Assembly: GCA_964533495.1 (NCBI GenBank)
Contig: CAZHJU010000005.1
Location: 1-64,000 of the forward strand
DNA from: Ga0077527 sp964533495
Lineage (GTDB): Bacteria; Pseudomonadota; Gammaproteobacteria; Burkholderiales; SG8-41
Length of the DNA: 64,000 nt
Reading direction: 5' to 3'
Of the stretch, positions 42,824 through 51,964 are shown in pieces. Position numbers and translations under genes: made by a program. The notes beneath the pieces are model-generated. The model searched no databases, was not told where the DNA came from, and saw nothing but the letters and a program-made list of their open reading frames with translations. The first letter of the stretch is position 1; each line of letters starts with the position of its first letter.

Positions 42824-43348
42824 TCAGGATTCGTCGGGCCGCAGCTCGGCGAGATAGCGCTTGAAGTTCTTCACGTAGTGCTCCGAGATGCGGTTGATGC
42901 CCTTGATCTGGTCGGGCGTCAACTGCTTCACCACCTTGCCGGGCATGCCCAGCACCATCGAGCCGTCCGGGATTTCCTTGCCTTCGCCGACGAAGGCGCC
43001 GGCGCCGATCAGGCAGTTTTTGCCGATTTTCGCGCCATTGAGGATCACCGCCTTGATGCCGACCAGGCTGCCTTCGCCGACGGTGCAGCCGTGGAGCATG
43101 GCCATGTGGCCGACGCTGACGTTCTTCTCCAGCGTCAGCGGGAAGCCGGGGTCGGCGTGCAGCACCGAGCCGTCCTGCACCTGCGAGTTCTCGCCGATGG
43201 TGATGGTGTCGCTGTCGCCGCGCAGCACGCAGTTCCACCAGATGCTGGCGTTGTGCTCGAGCACGACGTTGCCGATGACGGTGGCGTTGGGGGCGATCCA
43301 GTGATCGCCCCTGCAGACCACCCTGCGTTCCCCGAGCGAATATTTCAT
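42824..43348 (-). CDS. Gamma-class carbonic anhydrase family protein (left-handed beta-helix)
   Basis: A 174-residue hexapeptide-repeat protein. It shows the repeated turns APNATVIGNVVLEHNASIWW and the zinc-ligand positions His64 (VLHADPG), His81 and His86 (VGHMAMLHGCTV). The C-terminal helix ends YLAELRPDES. It is similar to YrdA, CaiE and PaaY, some of which are carbonic anhydrases and some thioesterase-like accessory proteins. It lies 14 bases after the gamma-glutamyltransferase gene; the frame is open upstream but that text is antisense-like. Confidence 0.88.
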   Translation of the reverse strand: MKYSLGERRVVCRGDHWIAPNATVIGNVVLEHNASIWWNCVLRGDSDTITIGENSQVQDGSVLHADPGFPLTLEKNVSVGHMAMLHGCTVGEGSLVGIKAVILNGAKIGKNCLIGAGAFVGEGKEIPDGSMVLGMPGKVVKQLTPDQIKGINRISEHYVKNFKRYLAELRPDES

Positions 43349-43362
43349 CGGCGGATTCCCGC

Positions 43363-44952
43363 TCAGAAGCCGACGGCCTGGCCGTCGGTGCGGCGCTCGG
43401 AGGCGGCGAAATAGCCGTCTTCCAGCCTGTAGATCAGCTGCGCGCGGCCGAAATCGGTGGACCAGCGGTCGGCCTGCGGCATGTCGTGGCCGCGGGCGCG
43501 CAGTTCGGCCACCGTTTCGGCGGCGACGCCGTGTTCGATGCCGACCTTCAGCCCGGTGTCGACGCGCCAGCGTGGCGCGTCCGCGGCGGCCTGCGGATTC
43601 TGGCCGTAGTCGACCATGCGCGAGACCACCTGCATGTGGCCCTGCGCCTGCATCGAGCCGCCCATCACGCCGAAGCTCATCAGCGGCTTGCCGTTTTTCG
43701 TCAGGAAGCCGGGGATGATGGTGTGGAAGGGGCGCTTTCTCGGCGCGACGATGTTGGCATGGCCGGGCTTCAGGCTGAAGCCGAAGCCGCGGTTCTGCAG
43801 GCTGATGCCGGTGCCGGGCACGACCACGCCGGAGCCGAAGCCGGCGAAGTTGGACTGGATGTAGGACACCATCATGCCCGAGTCGTCGGCGGCGGTCAGG
43901 TACACGGTGCCGCCTTTCGCCGGATTGCCGTGGGCCGGGGCCTGCGCCTTTTTCATGTCGATCAGCTTCGCGCGCTGCTTCAGGTAGGCCTTGTCGAGCA
44001 TTTCGGAGGGCTTCACGCGCATCGTCGCCGGGTCCGACACGTACTCGTTGATGTCGGCGAAGGCGAGCTTCATCGCCTCGATCTGCAGATGCATGCTGTC
44101 CGGGGAGTCGACCGGCAGCTTGGCGACGTCGAAATTCTCGAGGATGCCCAGCGCGATCAGCGCGGCGATGCCCTGGCCGTTGGGGGGAATCTCGTGCAGC
44201 GTGTGGCCGCGGTAGTCGATGCCGATCGGCTCCACCCAGTCGTTGGCGTGCGCGGCGAGGTCGTCGAGCGTCAATGCGCCGCCGTGCTGCTTGGCCCAGG
44301 CCACGATTTTTTCGGCGAGGTCGCCCTTGTAGAAGGCCTCGCCCTTCGTTTCGGCGATGCGCGCCAGGGTCTTGGCCTGCGCCGGGAAGGAGAATTTCTC
44401 GCCGGGCAGCGGCGCGCGGCCGCGCGGCATGAAGGCTTCGGCGTAACCGGGCTGGTTTTTCAGTTCCGGCGCCTGGTTCGCCCACAGGCGGGCGATGGTC
44501 GGCGTCACCATGTAGCCGTCCGTGGCGTACTGGATCGCTGGCTCGAACAGGTCGGCGAAGGGCAGCTTGCCGAATTTCGCCGACAGGTCCGCCCAGGCCG
44601 AGACGCAGCCCGGCACGGTCACCGCATCCCAGCCGCGCTGCGGCATCGCCTGCGCGCCCTTGAAGCGTTCCGGCGTCCACGCCGCGGGCGAGCGGCCCGA
44701 GGCGTTCAGGCCGTGCAGCTTTTTGCCGTCCCACAGGATGCAGAAGGCGTCGCTGCCGATGCCGTTGCTGGTCGGCTCGAGCACGGTCAGCGAGATCGCG
44801 GTGGCGAGAATCGCATCGACGGCATTGCCGCCCTTGAGCAGCATGCGCAGTCCGGCCTGGGCCGCCAGCGGCTGCGAGGTGGCGACGGCATTGCGGGCCA
44901 GCACGGGCATGCGCTGCGAGGTGTAGGGAAACTGGAAATCGAGTGGGGTCAT
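43363..44952 (-). CDS. Gamma-glutamyltransferase family protein (Ntn hydrolase)
   Basis: A 529-residue precursor of the GGT family without an obvious signal peptide. The N-terminal half has RNAVATSQPLAAQAGLRMLL and KGGNAVDAILA; autoproteolysis would occur before Thr349 in NPAKGGTVYLTAADDSG, which becomes the nucleophile. FGVMGGSMQAQGHMQVVSRM near the end matches the small-subunit oxyanion region. ATG 44952 is used because the upstream 20 codons look unstructured. It is followed by a carbonic-anhydrase-like gene and divides from a second GGT gene over a Bug gene. Confidence 0.9.
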   Translation of the reverse strand: MTPLDFQFPYTSQRMPVLARNAVATSQPLAAQAGLRMLLKGGNAVDAILATAISLTVLEPTSNGIGSDAFCILWDGKKLHGLNASGRSPAAWTPERFKGAQAMPQRGWDAVTVPGCVSAWADLSAKFGKLPFADLFEPAIQYATDGYMVTPTIARLWANQAPELKNQPGYAEAFMPRGRAPLPGEKFSFPAQAKTLARIAETKGEAFYKGDLAEKIVAWAKQHGGALTLDDLAAHANDWVEPIGIDYRGHTLHEIPPNGQGIAALIALGILENFDVAKLPVDSPDSMHLQIEAMKLAFADINEYVSDPATMRVKPSEMLDKAYLKQRAKLIDMKKAQAPAHGNPAKGGTVYLTAADDSGMMVSYIQSNFAGFGSGVVVPGTGISLQNRGFGFSLKPGHANIVAPRKRPFHTIIPGFLTKNGKPLMSFGVMGGSMQAQGHMQVVSRMVDYGQNPQAAADAPRWRVDTGLKVGIEHGVAAETVAELRARGHDMPQADRWSTDFGRAQLIYRLEDGYFAASERRTDGQAVGF

Positions 44953-44998
44953 CGGAGGTCTCGGGATGAAAACGGAAGGGCTGCAGGGCGCGGACAAA

Positions 44999-45027
44999 AA
45001 AATACGGGGCACGCGGCCCCGTATTTT
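44999..45027 (-). terminator. Rho-independent terminator
   Basis: AAAATACGGGG (44999-45009) and CCCCGTATTTT (45017-45027) form a perfect 11-bp stem with a seven-base loop. On the minus strand it is followed by a run of T, so it ends transcription of the Bug gene at 45072-46040 before it reaches the GGT gene. Confidence 0.8.
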
Positions 45028-45071
45028 AGCGCACTGTGTTAACGCGCTGTATTAACGCACCGGGGAGCCGC

Positions 45072-46040
45072 TCAGTTCGGCTGGATGCCCGCGGCGCGCG
45101 CGACCTTGATCCATTTCTGGATTTCGGCGCGGTTGAACTTGTCGTGGGCCTCCGGCGTGCTGCCGTTGGGCTCGGCGCCCTGGTCGAGCAGGGTCCTGCT
45201 GACCTTGGGATCCTTCAGCGCCTGCACCAGCGCGGCGTTGACGCGGTCGACGATGGGCTTCGGCAGGTTCGCCGGCCCGAACATCGAGAAGCCGCTGGAC
45301 ACGACGAAATCCTTCTGGCCCTGTTCGATCATCGTCGGCACTTTCGGCGCGGCGGGGGAACGCTTCTCGCCGGTCTGGGCGATCATGCGCAGGCGGCCCT
45401 GGGCGACGTAGGGCACCGCGGCGGGCATGCTCGGGAACTGCATCTGCACGTGGCCGCCGACGAGGTCGATCATCGACGGGCCGCTGCCCTTGTAGTGGAC
45501 GGCGGTGATCTTGACGCCGGTGGTCGAGATCAGCAGTTCGGCCGCGAGGTGGCCGACGGTGCCCTGGCCGGCGGTCGAGTAGAAGATGTCCATCGGGCGC
45601 GCCTTGGCCAGCGCGATGAACTCCTTCAGGTTCCTCGGCGGCAGCGACGGGTGGAGCACGAAGGCGGTGGGCACGTCGGCGACGATGCCGATGGGCGTGA
45701 AGTCCTTGACCGAGTCGTAGGGCAGCTTCTTGACCATGGCCGGGTTGATGGTATGGCCGGCCGAGGCCATCAGCAGCGTGTAGCCGTCGGGGGCCGCGCG
45801 CATCACCATCTCGGTGCCGATGGCGCCGCCGGCGCCGCCGCGGTTGTCGATGATGACCTGCTGGCCGAGGATTTCGCCCATTTTCGGTGCGAAGATGCGG
45901 CCGATGATGTCGGTATTGCCACCGGCGGCGAAGGGAATGACCATCCGGACCGGTTTTGCGGGGTAAGTCTGCGCGGAGGCCGTGGCGGCGACGGTCAGCA
46001 GGCCCGCGGTGACGGCGATCCGGAATCCATTGAGCTTCAT
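45072..46040 (-). CDS. Bug-family tripartite tricarboxylate transporter substrate-binding protein
   Basis: A 322-residue binding protein with signal peptide MKLNGFRIAVTAGLLTVAAT-ASA and blocks TYPAKPVRMVIPFAAGGNTD, DNRGGAGGAIG, PDGYTLLMAS, LPYDSVKDFTPIG and AVHYKGSGPSMI. GGAGAA precedes the ATG. A perfect hairpin with T-run terminates it at 44999-45027. It lies between two GGT-family genes and is divergent from the second. The ligand may be a gamma-glutamyl or related acid, which is inference from the neighbours. Confidence 0.92.
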   Translation of the reverse strand: MKLNGFRIAVTAGLLTVAATASAQTYPAKPVRMVIPFAAGGNTDIIGRIFAPKMGEILGQQVIIDNRGGAGGAIGTEMVMRAAPDGYTLLMASAGHTINPAMVKKLPYDSVKDFTPIGIVADVPTAFVLHPSLPPRNLKEFIALAKARPMDIFYSTAGQGTVGHLAAELLISTTGVKITAVHYKGSGPSMIDLVGGHVQMQFPSMPAAVPYVAQGRLRMIAQTGEKRSPAAPKVPTMIEQGQKDFVVSSGFSMFGPANLPKPIVDRVNAALVQALKDPKVSRTLLDQGAEPNGSTPEAHDKFNRAEIQKWIKVARAAGIQPN

Positions 46041-46276
46041 CAGGTTCTCCTCGTGTTGGCGCTGCGCTCGTTCTTGTGTCGCAGGCGGTTGGGATTAAAG
46101 CGGGACGCCGAGTTTACCAAGCCTGCGGTCATTGTGCAGTCCCTGCAGTCCTGCGCGGATGGATGCCCGCGGTCCGGGTCCAATCGGTGGCGCCGCGCGC
46201 GGTGGCGGACCTGCCAGAGGGTAGAATCGCCGGACGGCGCCGCGGATCCGCGGCGGAAAGTCACGGAGAGCAGAGC

Positions 46277-47998
46277 ATGACAATGAAACGCATGACCATC
46301 ATGGGCACCCGCCACGTCGTGGCTGCCGGCCATTACCTCGCCGCCCACGCGGCTTTCGAAATCCTCGAGGCCGGCGGCAACGCCATCGACGCCGGCGTCG
46401 CGGCGGGTCTTGCCATCGGCGTGCTGCAGACCGAGAAGGTCAACATCGGTGGCGTCGCGCCGCAGATCATCTACACCGCGAAGGACCGCAAGGTGCATTC
46501 GATCGACGGCCTCGGCACCTGGCCGGCCGCGGTGACGCCGGATTACTTCATGAAGAAGCACGGCGGCAAGATTCCGCCGGGCGTGGAACGCTGCGTGGTG
46601 CCGGCGGCGCCGGACGCGTGGATCACCGCGCTGTCGAAATTCGGCACCATGAGCTTCGGCGAGGTCGCCTCGGCGGCGATCCGTTTCGCCAGCGAGGGCT
46701 TCCCGATGTACCCGCTGATGGCGGAGTTCATCGGCGCCAACACCGATTATTACGGCCGCTGGCCGTCGAGCAAGAAGGTGTTCATGCCCGGCGGCCGGCC
46801 GCCGGTGCCGGGCAGGGTGTTCGTGCAGGCCGACCTCGGGCGCACGCTGAAATACATGGTCGACGAGGAGCGCCGCGCGGCGAAACGCAAGGGCCGCAGG
46901 GCGGGCCTGCAGGCGGCGCGCGATGCCTTCTACAAGGGCGACATCGCGAAGGCGGTGTCGAAGTGGATCGCCGGGCAGGGCGGCCTGATGCGCTACGAGG
47001 ACTTCGCCAACTTCAAGGTCAACTTCGAGCCGACCGTGAAATCGAAGTTCGGCAACATCGAACTGCACGCCTGCGGCCCGTGGTCGCAGGGGCCGGCGCT
47101 GCCGATGGCACTGAACATCCTGAAGGGCTACGACCTGAAGGCGCTGGGGCACAACACGCCGCAGTACATCCACGTCGTCACCGAGGCGCTGAAGCTCGCC
47201 TTCGCCGACCGCCACCAGCACTTCGGCGATCCGAAGTTCGTCAAGGTGCCGCTGGCCGGCCTGCTGTCGGAGAAATACGCGGACTGGCGCCGCACGCTGA
47301 TCCGCGACAACGAGGCCTGGCCCGAAATGCCGCCAGCGGGCGATCCGAAAACGCTGTCGGCGTTGCAGAACATCTGCATGCCGGTGCCGCAGCCCGACGA
47401 GGCGCCGGGGCCGGGCGACACCTCCTATCTCTGCGTCATCGACCGCCACGGCAACGCCTTCTCGGCCACGCCTTCCGACGGCTCCGACAAGACGCCGATC
47501 ATTCCGGGCGTGGGCATCCTGTGCTCGGGCCGCGGCACGCAGTCCTGGTCCGATCCCTCGCATCCGTCCTCGGTGGCGCCGGGCAAGCGCCCGCGGCTGA
47601 CGCCGAATCCGGCGCTGGCGCTGAAGAACGGCAGGGCCTACATGCCCTTCGGCACGCCGGGCGGCGACGTGCAGATCCAGGCGATGATCCAGGTCTTCCT
47701 GAACATCAACGTCTTCGGCATGTCGGTGCAGGACGCCGTCGAGGCGCCGCGCTTCGCCAACTACAGTTATCCGGGTTCCTTCGAGCCGCATCCGTACTTC
47801 CCCGGCCGGCTGTACCTGGAGTCGCGCATCGCCAAATCCACCGGCGAGGCGCTGGCCGCGATGGGCCACAAGCTCTACTGGTGGGACGACATGACCTGGC
47901 TTGCCGGTTCGGTGTGCACCATCGTCAACGACCATGCGCAGGGCGTGCTGCACGGTGGTGCGGATCCGCGGCGTCCGGCCTACGTGCTGGGCTGGTGA
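46277..47998 (+). CDS. Gamma-glutamyltransferase family protein, second copy
   Basis: A 573-residue GGT-like protein. It has EILEAGGNAIDAGVAAGLAI near the start and GPGDTSYLCVIDRHGNAFSA, where Thr382 is the predicted nucleophile after self-cleavage, then AYMPFGTPGGDVQIQAMIQV. Several insertions (for example EERRAAKRKGRRAGLQAARD) distinguish it from the copy at 43363. The ATG at 46277 has ACGGAGAG upstream. No signal peptide is evident. It is followed by two Bug genes, a grouping that suggests uptake and processing of related compounds. Confidence 0.88.
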   Translation: MTMKRMTIMGTRHVVAAGHYLAAHAAFEILEAGGNAIDAGVAAGLAIGVLQTEKVNIGGVAPQIIYTAKDRKVHSIDGLGTWPAAVTPDYFMKKHGGKIPPGVERCVVPAAPDAWITALSKFGTMSFGEVASAAIRFASEGFPMYPLMAEFIGANTDYYGRWPSSKKVFMPGGRPPVPGRVFVQADLGRTLKYMVDEERRAAKRKGRRAGLQAARDAFYKGDIAKAVSKWIAGQGGLMRYEDFANFKVNFEPTVKSKFGNIELHACGPWSQGPALPMALNILKGYDLKALGHNTPQYIHVVTEALKLAFADRHQHFGDPKFVKVPLAGLLSEKYADWRRTLIRDNEAWPEMPPAGDPKTLSALQNICMPVPQPDEAPGPGDTSYLCVIDRHGNAFSATPSDGSDKTPIIPGVGILCSGRGTQSWSDPSHPSSVAPGKRPRLTPNPALALKNGRAYMPFGTPGGDVQIQAMIQVFLNINVFGMSVQDAVEAPRFANYSYPGSFEPHPYFPGRLYLESRIAKSTGEALAAMGHKLYWWDDMTWLAGSVCTIVNDHAQGVLHGGADPRRPAYVLGW

Positions 47999-48149
47999 TT
48001 GCGGCGGTGGGGCGGTGGCACGATTGTTGCAAATTTATTATTGCGAATTCGCTGTTGATTGTTGCCATCATTACCGCCGATGACGCCGCCAATCGCGCCG
48101 AAGACCGCCTGCAACCGCTGAATCCCCATAACGACAACGAGGAACCCCA

Positions 48150-49118
48150 ATGAACATTCGCCATGTCCTGACCGCCATCGCCGCCGCCGCGGCCTGTGCC
48201 GCCTTGCCCGCCATCGCGGCCGGCGCCTATCCCGACCGCCCGGTGCGGCTGATCGTCGGCTTCCCGCCGGGCGGTGCCGCCGACATCCTCGGGCGCACCG
48301 CGGCCCAGCAGCTGTCCGAGCGCATCGGCCAGCAGGTGGTGGTCGACAACCGCGGCGGCGCCGGCGGCCTGATCGCGACGGAAATCGCGGTCAAGGCCAA
48401 TGCCGACGGCTACACGCTGCTGTTCTCGTCGATACCGCACGTGATCAACCCGCACCTCTACAGGAAAGTGTCGTACGACGCGATCCGCGATTTCACGCCG
48501 GTCGTGCAGTTCGTCGCGGTGCCGCTGATGCTGGCCTCCGGGCCCGCGCTGCCGGTGAAGACGGTGAAGGAGCTGATCGACCACGCAAAGGCCAATCCCG
48601 GCAAGATCAACTACGGCTCGGCCGGCAGCGGCTCGTCGAGCCACCTCGCGGTGGAGCTGTTCAAGAGCATGGCCGGCATCCGCATGGAGCACATTCCGTA
48701 CAAAGGCACCGGTCCGCTGATCACCGACATGTTCGGCGGACAGGTCGGCGTGACCATCGCCAGCGCGGTGCCGCTGTCGCCGCACGTGCGATCCGGCAAG
48801 CTGCGCGGCCTCGCGGTGACCGGCCCGAAGCGTTCGGCGGCTTTTCCCGAACTGCCGGCGATTGCGGAGACCGTGCCCGGCTACGAAGTGGTCAACTGGT
48901 TCGGCGTCTTCGCGCCGGCCGGCACGCCGGCCGACATCGTCAGGCGCGTCAACAGTGAACTCGGCACCGCGCTGAAGAATCCGGAACTGGTGAAGAGGCT
49001 CAACGCGCAGGGCGCCGACGCGGTCGGCGGCAGCGCCGAGGGATTCGCGCGCGTGGTCAAGGCCGATTTCGCGAAATGGGCGAAGGTGGTCAAGGAGTCG
49101 GGCGCGAAGGTGGAGTGA
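48150..49118 (+). CDS. Bug-family tripartite tricarboxylate transporter substrate-binding protein
   Basis: A 322-residue binding protein. The signal peptide is MNIRHVLTAIAAAAACAALP-AIAAGA. Blocks AYPDRPVRLIVGFPPGGAAD, DNRGGAGGLIA, ADGYTLLFSS, VSYDAIRDFTPVV and HIPYKGTGPLIT follow. GAGGAACCCCA lies before ATG 48150. It is in one direction with the GGT gene before and a further Bug gene after, with only modest similarity between the two Bug copies. Confidence 0.92.
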   Translation: MNIRHVLTAIAAAAACAALPAIAAGAYPDRPVRLIVGFPPGGAADILGRTAAQQLSERIGQQVVVDNRGGAGGLIATEIAVKANADGYTLLFSSIPHVINPHLYRKVSYDAIRDFTPVVQFVAVPLMLASGPALPVKTVKELIDHAKANPGKINYGSAGSGSSSHLAVELFKSMAGIRMEHIPYKGTGPLITDMFGGQVGVTIASAVPLSPHVRSGKLRGLAVTGPKRSAAFPELPAIAETVPGYEVVNWFGVFAPAGTPADIVRRVNSELGTALKNPELVKRLNAQGADAVGGSAEGFARVVKADFAKWAKVVKESGAKVE

Positions 49119-49146
49119 GCGGGACCGTTCTTCTTCCTCATATCGA

Positions 49147-49168
49147 CCTGCCCCGCGAGCGGGGCAGG
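49147..49168 (+). terminator. Perfect hairpin after the Bug gene
   Basis: CCTGCCCCGC and GCGGGGCAGG are perfect reverse complements around GA, 29 bases after the stop codon. There is no T-run behind it, so it may be a stabilising hairpin or attenuator rather than an intrinsic terminator. Confidence 0.35.
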
Positions 49169-49301
49169 AGTTGAGGCGATGAACCGGGCAGGACATGAAG
49201 CAGGCGAAAGAAGCAGATAAGAAGCAGATAAAGGCCGGCCGGAGGCCGGCGAATTGAAACAAGACGCCCTGTTCAGGCATCTTACCACACGGAGGAAAAT
49301 A

Positions 49302-50288
49302 ATGTTTAAAATCAATAATTTATATAAATTCCTGCTGCCGGCCAGCGCGTTGCTGGCGGCTGCCGGCGCGGTGCAGGCCCAGGGCGCCGCGAACTATCCC
49401 AATCGCACGATCCGCTACATCGTCGGCTACACCCCCGGCGGCACTTCCGACATGCTGGCGCGCGCCGTCGGCCAGAAACTCGCCGCGGCCTGGGGCCAGC
49501 AGGTCATCGTCGACAACCGCCCCGGCGCCGGCACCAACATCGGCACCGAACTCGGCGCCAAGGCGCCGCCCGACGGCTACACGCTGTTCATGCCGACCGT
49601 GGCCAACGCGATCAACCCGACGCTGTATCCGAAGCTCGGCTACGACATGCTGAAGGACTTCGCCTACGTCACCAACTTCGCCAAGGTGCCGGGCATCGTC
49701 GTCGTGCATCCCTCGCTGCCGGTCAAGAGCGCGAAGGAATTGATCGCGCTGGCGAAAGCCAATCCGGATTCGCTGCGCCACGGCTCCACCGGCGTCGGCA
49801 GCCCGCACCATCTGGCCGGCGAAATCTTCAAGAGCATGGCCGGCGTGAAGATGATCCACGTGCCGTACAAGGGGGCGACGCCGGCGATCGCCGACATCAT
49901 CGCCGGCCACATCGAAGTCTATTTCGGCGCCATGGTGTCGACGCTGCCGCATGCGCGCAGCGGGCGGCTGCGCGCGCTGGGCGTGACCAGCCTCAAGCGC
50001 GTCGACGCGGCGAAGGACATCGCCACGCTGGACGAGCAGGGGCTCAAGGGCTACGAGACCGGCTCCTGGTTCGGCATGGCGGTGCCGACGGGCACGCCGC
50101 GCGACATCGTCACCAAGCTGCATGCCGAGTCGACGAAAGCGCTGCAGGCGCCCGACCTGCGCAATCGCATGATCGCGGAGGGCGCCGAATTCGTCGGCGA
50201 CACGCCGGAGCAGTACGCCGCCTTCATCCGGTCCGAGATCGACAAGTGGGGCAAGGCGGTGAAAGCCTCGGGAGCCAGGGTCGATTGA
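49302..50288 (+). CDS. Bug-family tripartite tricarboxylate transporter substrate-binding protein
   Basis: A 328-residue binding protein with signal MFKINNLYKFLLPASALLAA-AGAVQAQ. Blocks NYPNRTIRYIVGYTPGGTSD, DNRPGAGTNIG, PPDGYTLFMP, LGYDMLKDFAYVT and HVPYKGATPAIA follow. GGAGGA before ATG 49302 gives the start. Its first codons are very AT-rich (TTTAAAATCAATAATTTATA), unlike the rest, which may ease initiation. The next gene starts at a TTG that overlaps its stop. Confidence 0.92.
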   Translation: MFKINNLYKFLLPASALLAAAGAVQAQGAANYPNRTIRYIVGYTPGGTSDMLARAVGQKLAAAWGQQVIVDNRPGAGTNIGTELGAKAPPDGYTLFMPTVANAINPTLYPKLGYDMLKDFAYVTNFAKVPGIVVVHPSLPVKSAKELIALAKANPDSLRHGSTGVGSPHHLAGEIFKSMAGVKMIHVPYKGATPAIADIIAGHIEVYFGAMVSTLPHARSGRLRALGVTSLKRVDAAKDIATLDEQGLKGYETGSWFGMAVPTGTPRDIVTKLHAESTKALQAPDLRNRMIAEGAEFVGDTPEQYAAFIRSEIDKWGKAVKASGARVD

Positions 50289-51364
50289 GCGATACGGAAA
50301 TACTGCCGGACCCGCGGGATGCCGCGGGCGTTTCAACCCATCCGTTGCAGGCCGCGGCGGATGGCGATGACGCCGCGCTGCAGGCGGCCCTGTGGGACGC
50401 GCTGGCGGCGGGCGACGATGCCGCCATCCGCGCCGCGCTCGGCATGCGGCCGCCGGCCCGCGCGCAGCGCGTGGCGCGGGCGCTCGCCGCCGTGCTCGAC
50501 GGTGCCGGCGAGGGCATCGGCCTGCGTTTTTTCGCGATCCCGCTGGTGATCGTCGCGGGCAGCCGCAGGCCCGAGATGGTGCCCGGCGCGCTGCCCGAGG
50601 TCGGTAAAATCGCCGCGCTGCTGGAGCAGCACGGCGCTGTCGGCGTCACGCGCAACTTCGGCCTCGGCAACGCGCTGGTCGGCGCCGAAGCGCTGGACGC
50701 GCTGTCGCCCGCGGCGCTGTGGCGTGCCGCCGCCGATCCCGCGCAGCGCCCGCTCGATGCGCTGCGGCCCGGGCCGATCCCGGTCTCCGGCAGCCGCGAG
50801 CAGGTGCACCTGCGCTTCATCGCCGGCGCCGGCATCACGCCGCGGCACCTGCCTTCATTTCTCGAGTCGGCCTCCAACATCGGCACCTGGGGCATGGCAA
50901 TGACGAAGGAACTCGCGCGCCAGCTCGCGCAGCCCGGCCTCGAAATCCTGCCGATGCCGCGCCCGCCGCAGCCGCTGCTGACGGCGGCCCACGCCGGCCG
51001 CCGCGCCCAGCTCGAAGCCGCGCTGAGCCTGTTCCTCGGCAACACGCTGCGCAAATTCCGCATGGCCGTCGGCGACCCCGAAGCCGTGCTGTCGGCGCAC
51101 CGTCTCGACAACGGCGCCGGCGAACTGCGGCTGAGCCTCAGCACGCCGCTGGACGATTCATTGTTCGAGGGATTCGCGTGGCCGCTGCAGCCGCAGGACG
51201 AAGCGGCGGAAGTGACACAGCTCATGCAGGCTTCGCTGAACGAATGCCGCGTGACGAACGTGACGCTGCTGGATCGGGTGCTGCCGGACCGGCTGCCGGG
51301 CGGGTCGGTGTTCGTGGCGGGGCGGATGTTGGGGGGGGTGGGGCGGGAGCCTGCGCGGCATTAA
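50285..51364 (+). CDS. Conserved-looking protein of unknown function
   Basis: The best start is TTG 50285, overlapping the Bug stop (TTGA), giving 359 residues; an earlier in-frame start at 50246 would lie inside the Bug gene. The protein is Ala/Leu-rich without membrane helices. It contains FFAIPLVIVAGSRRPEMVPG, GAVGVTRNFGLGNALVGAEA and ASNIGTWGMAMTKELARQLA and looks like a full globular protein. I do not recognise a family. Its end overlaps by three bases the ruin on the other strand. Confidence 0.6.
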   Translation: MSDTEILPDPRDAAGVSTHPLQAAADGDDAALQAALWDALAAGDDAAIRAALGMRPPARAQRVARALAAVLDGAGEGIGLRFFAIPLVIVAGSRRPEMVPGALPEVGKIAALLEQHGAVGVTRNFGLGNALVGAEALDALSPAALWRAAADPAQRPLDALRPGPIPVSGSREQVHLRFIAGAGITPRHLPSFLESASNIGTWGMAMTKELARQLAQPGLEILPMPRPPQPLLTAAHAGRRAQLEAALSLFLGNTLRKFRMAVGDPEAVLSAHRLDNGAGELRLSLSTPLDDSLFEGFAWPLQPQDEAAEVTQLMQASLNECRVTNVTLLDRVLPDRLPGGSVFVAGRMLGGVGREPARH

Positions 51365-51488
51365 CCGCGCAGGCGGTTCAGCTTGGGCAGGATGCTGCCG
51401 GTATCCCGCAGTTCCGACAGGGGGGGATTTCCGCGAAATCCTGCCGAAAAAACTGGAGATCGGCGGCCGCTGCCAGCAGACCGCTCAT
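51361..51488 (-). pseudogene. Nucleotidyltransferase (AbiEii-type) toxin gene, internally deleted
   Basis: The ATG overlaps the stop of the upstream small gene (ATGA) and reads MSGLLAAAADLQFF, as at the start of AbiEii/AbiGii-type nucleotidyltransferases. After DFAEIPP the frame breaks in a run of seven C; in the shifted frame LSELRDTGSILPKLNRLRG and a stop follow, which looks like the end of such a protein. The whole catalytic middle, normally about 200 residues, is missing. A deletion joining the two ends is the simplest explanation. The family call rests on recall of these motifs. Confidence 0.5.
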
Positions 51489-51709
51489 GTCGGGCGCCGC
51501 AGCCTGGCGAACAGGCGTTGCTGTTCCACCAGTCCCGACGTCAGTCTCGGCGGCAGGTCCGCGGGCAATGGCACGGAAAACAGGTCGGCAACGGCCCGGC
51601 GGACATCGTCATCGGTCATCGCCTGCAATTCGCGCCGGCGCACGGCTTCCAGCGACCGGGCGGCCTTGTCCCATTGCGTGCTCCAGCGTTTGAGGTCGGT
51701 GAGACTCAT
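51485..51709 (-). CDS. Small partner protein of the deleted nucleotidyltransferase (possible antitoxin-side gene)
   Basis: A 74-residue protein starting MSLTDLKRWSTQWDKAARSL and ending SGLVEQQRLFARLRRPT. Proteins of this kind stand directly before nucleotidyltransferase toxin genes and overlap them by four bases, as seen here with the ruin. It appears intact, so the partner outlived the enzyme. Its function is not known to me. An ATG at 51730 in frame would extend it by seven residues. Confidence 0.55.
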   Translation of the reverse strand: MSLTDLKRWSTQWDKAARSLEAVRRRELQAMTDDDVRRAVADLFSVPLPADLPPRLTSGLVEQQRLFARLRRPT

Positions 51710-51890
51710 GCCGGAGATTCTACGCTGCATGGCGGATGCGGGGTTGTCGCGGTTATCTGCGGGAGGGCTTGTGGCGGCTATGGTGAGGCACTAATCTTTG
51801 ACCCGCACTCTCTGCCCGAAGAAGGGGGCGCGTTCCAGTCATGACGCAAGGCCGGGAGAGAGAATGCAGGGTGCGTGGGCAACTATATTG

Positions 51891-51915
51891 TAAGTTATTG
51901 TTTTTATTGAATATT
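51891..51915 (+). promoter_or_regulatory. AT-rich element upstream of the higBA remnant (motif copy f)
   Basis: TAAGTTATTGTTTTTATTGA followed by ATATT resembles the copy at 61741. It lies directly before the truncated higB tail and could now drive higA. Confidence 0.35.
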
Positions 51916-51964
51916 AAAGTTTTCCGGAAACATGTCGAGCCTGGCTTTTTAATTGTGGTGAATC

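Noticed and set aside
42824..44734. Fusion of the gamma carbonic anhydrase with a long N-terminal part
   Set aside because: The extra part is an alternate frame of the GGT gene; the hexapeptide protein starts at ATG 43348.
49201..49230. Short tandem repeat AGAAGCAGATA
   Set aside because: Two copies only, in a short intergenic gap; too small to interpret.
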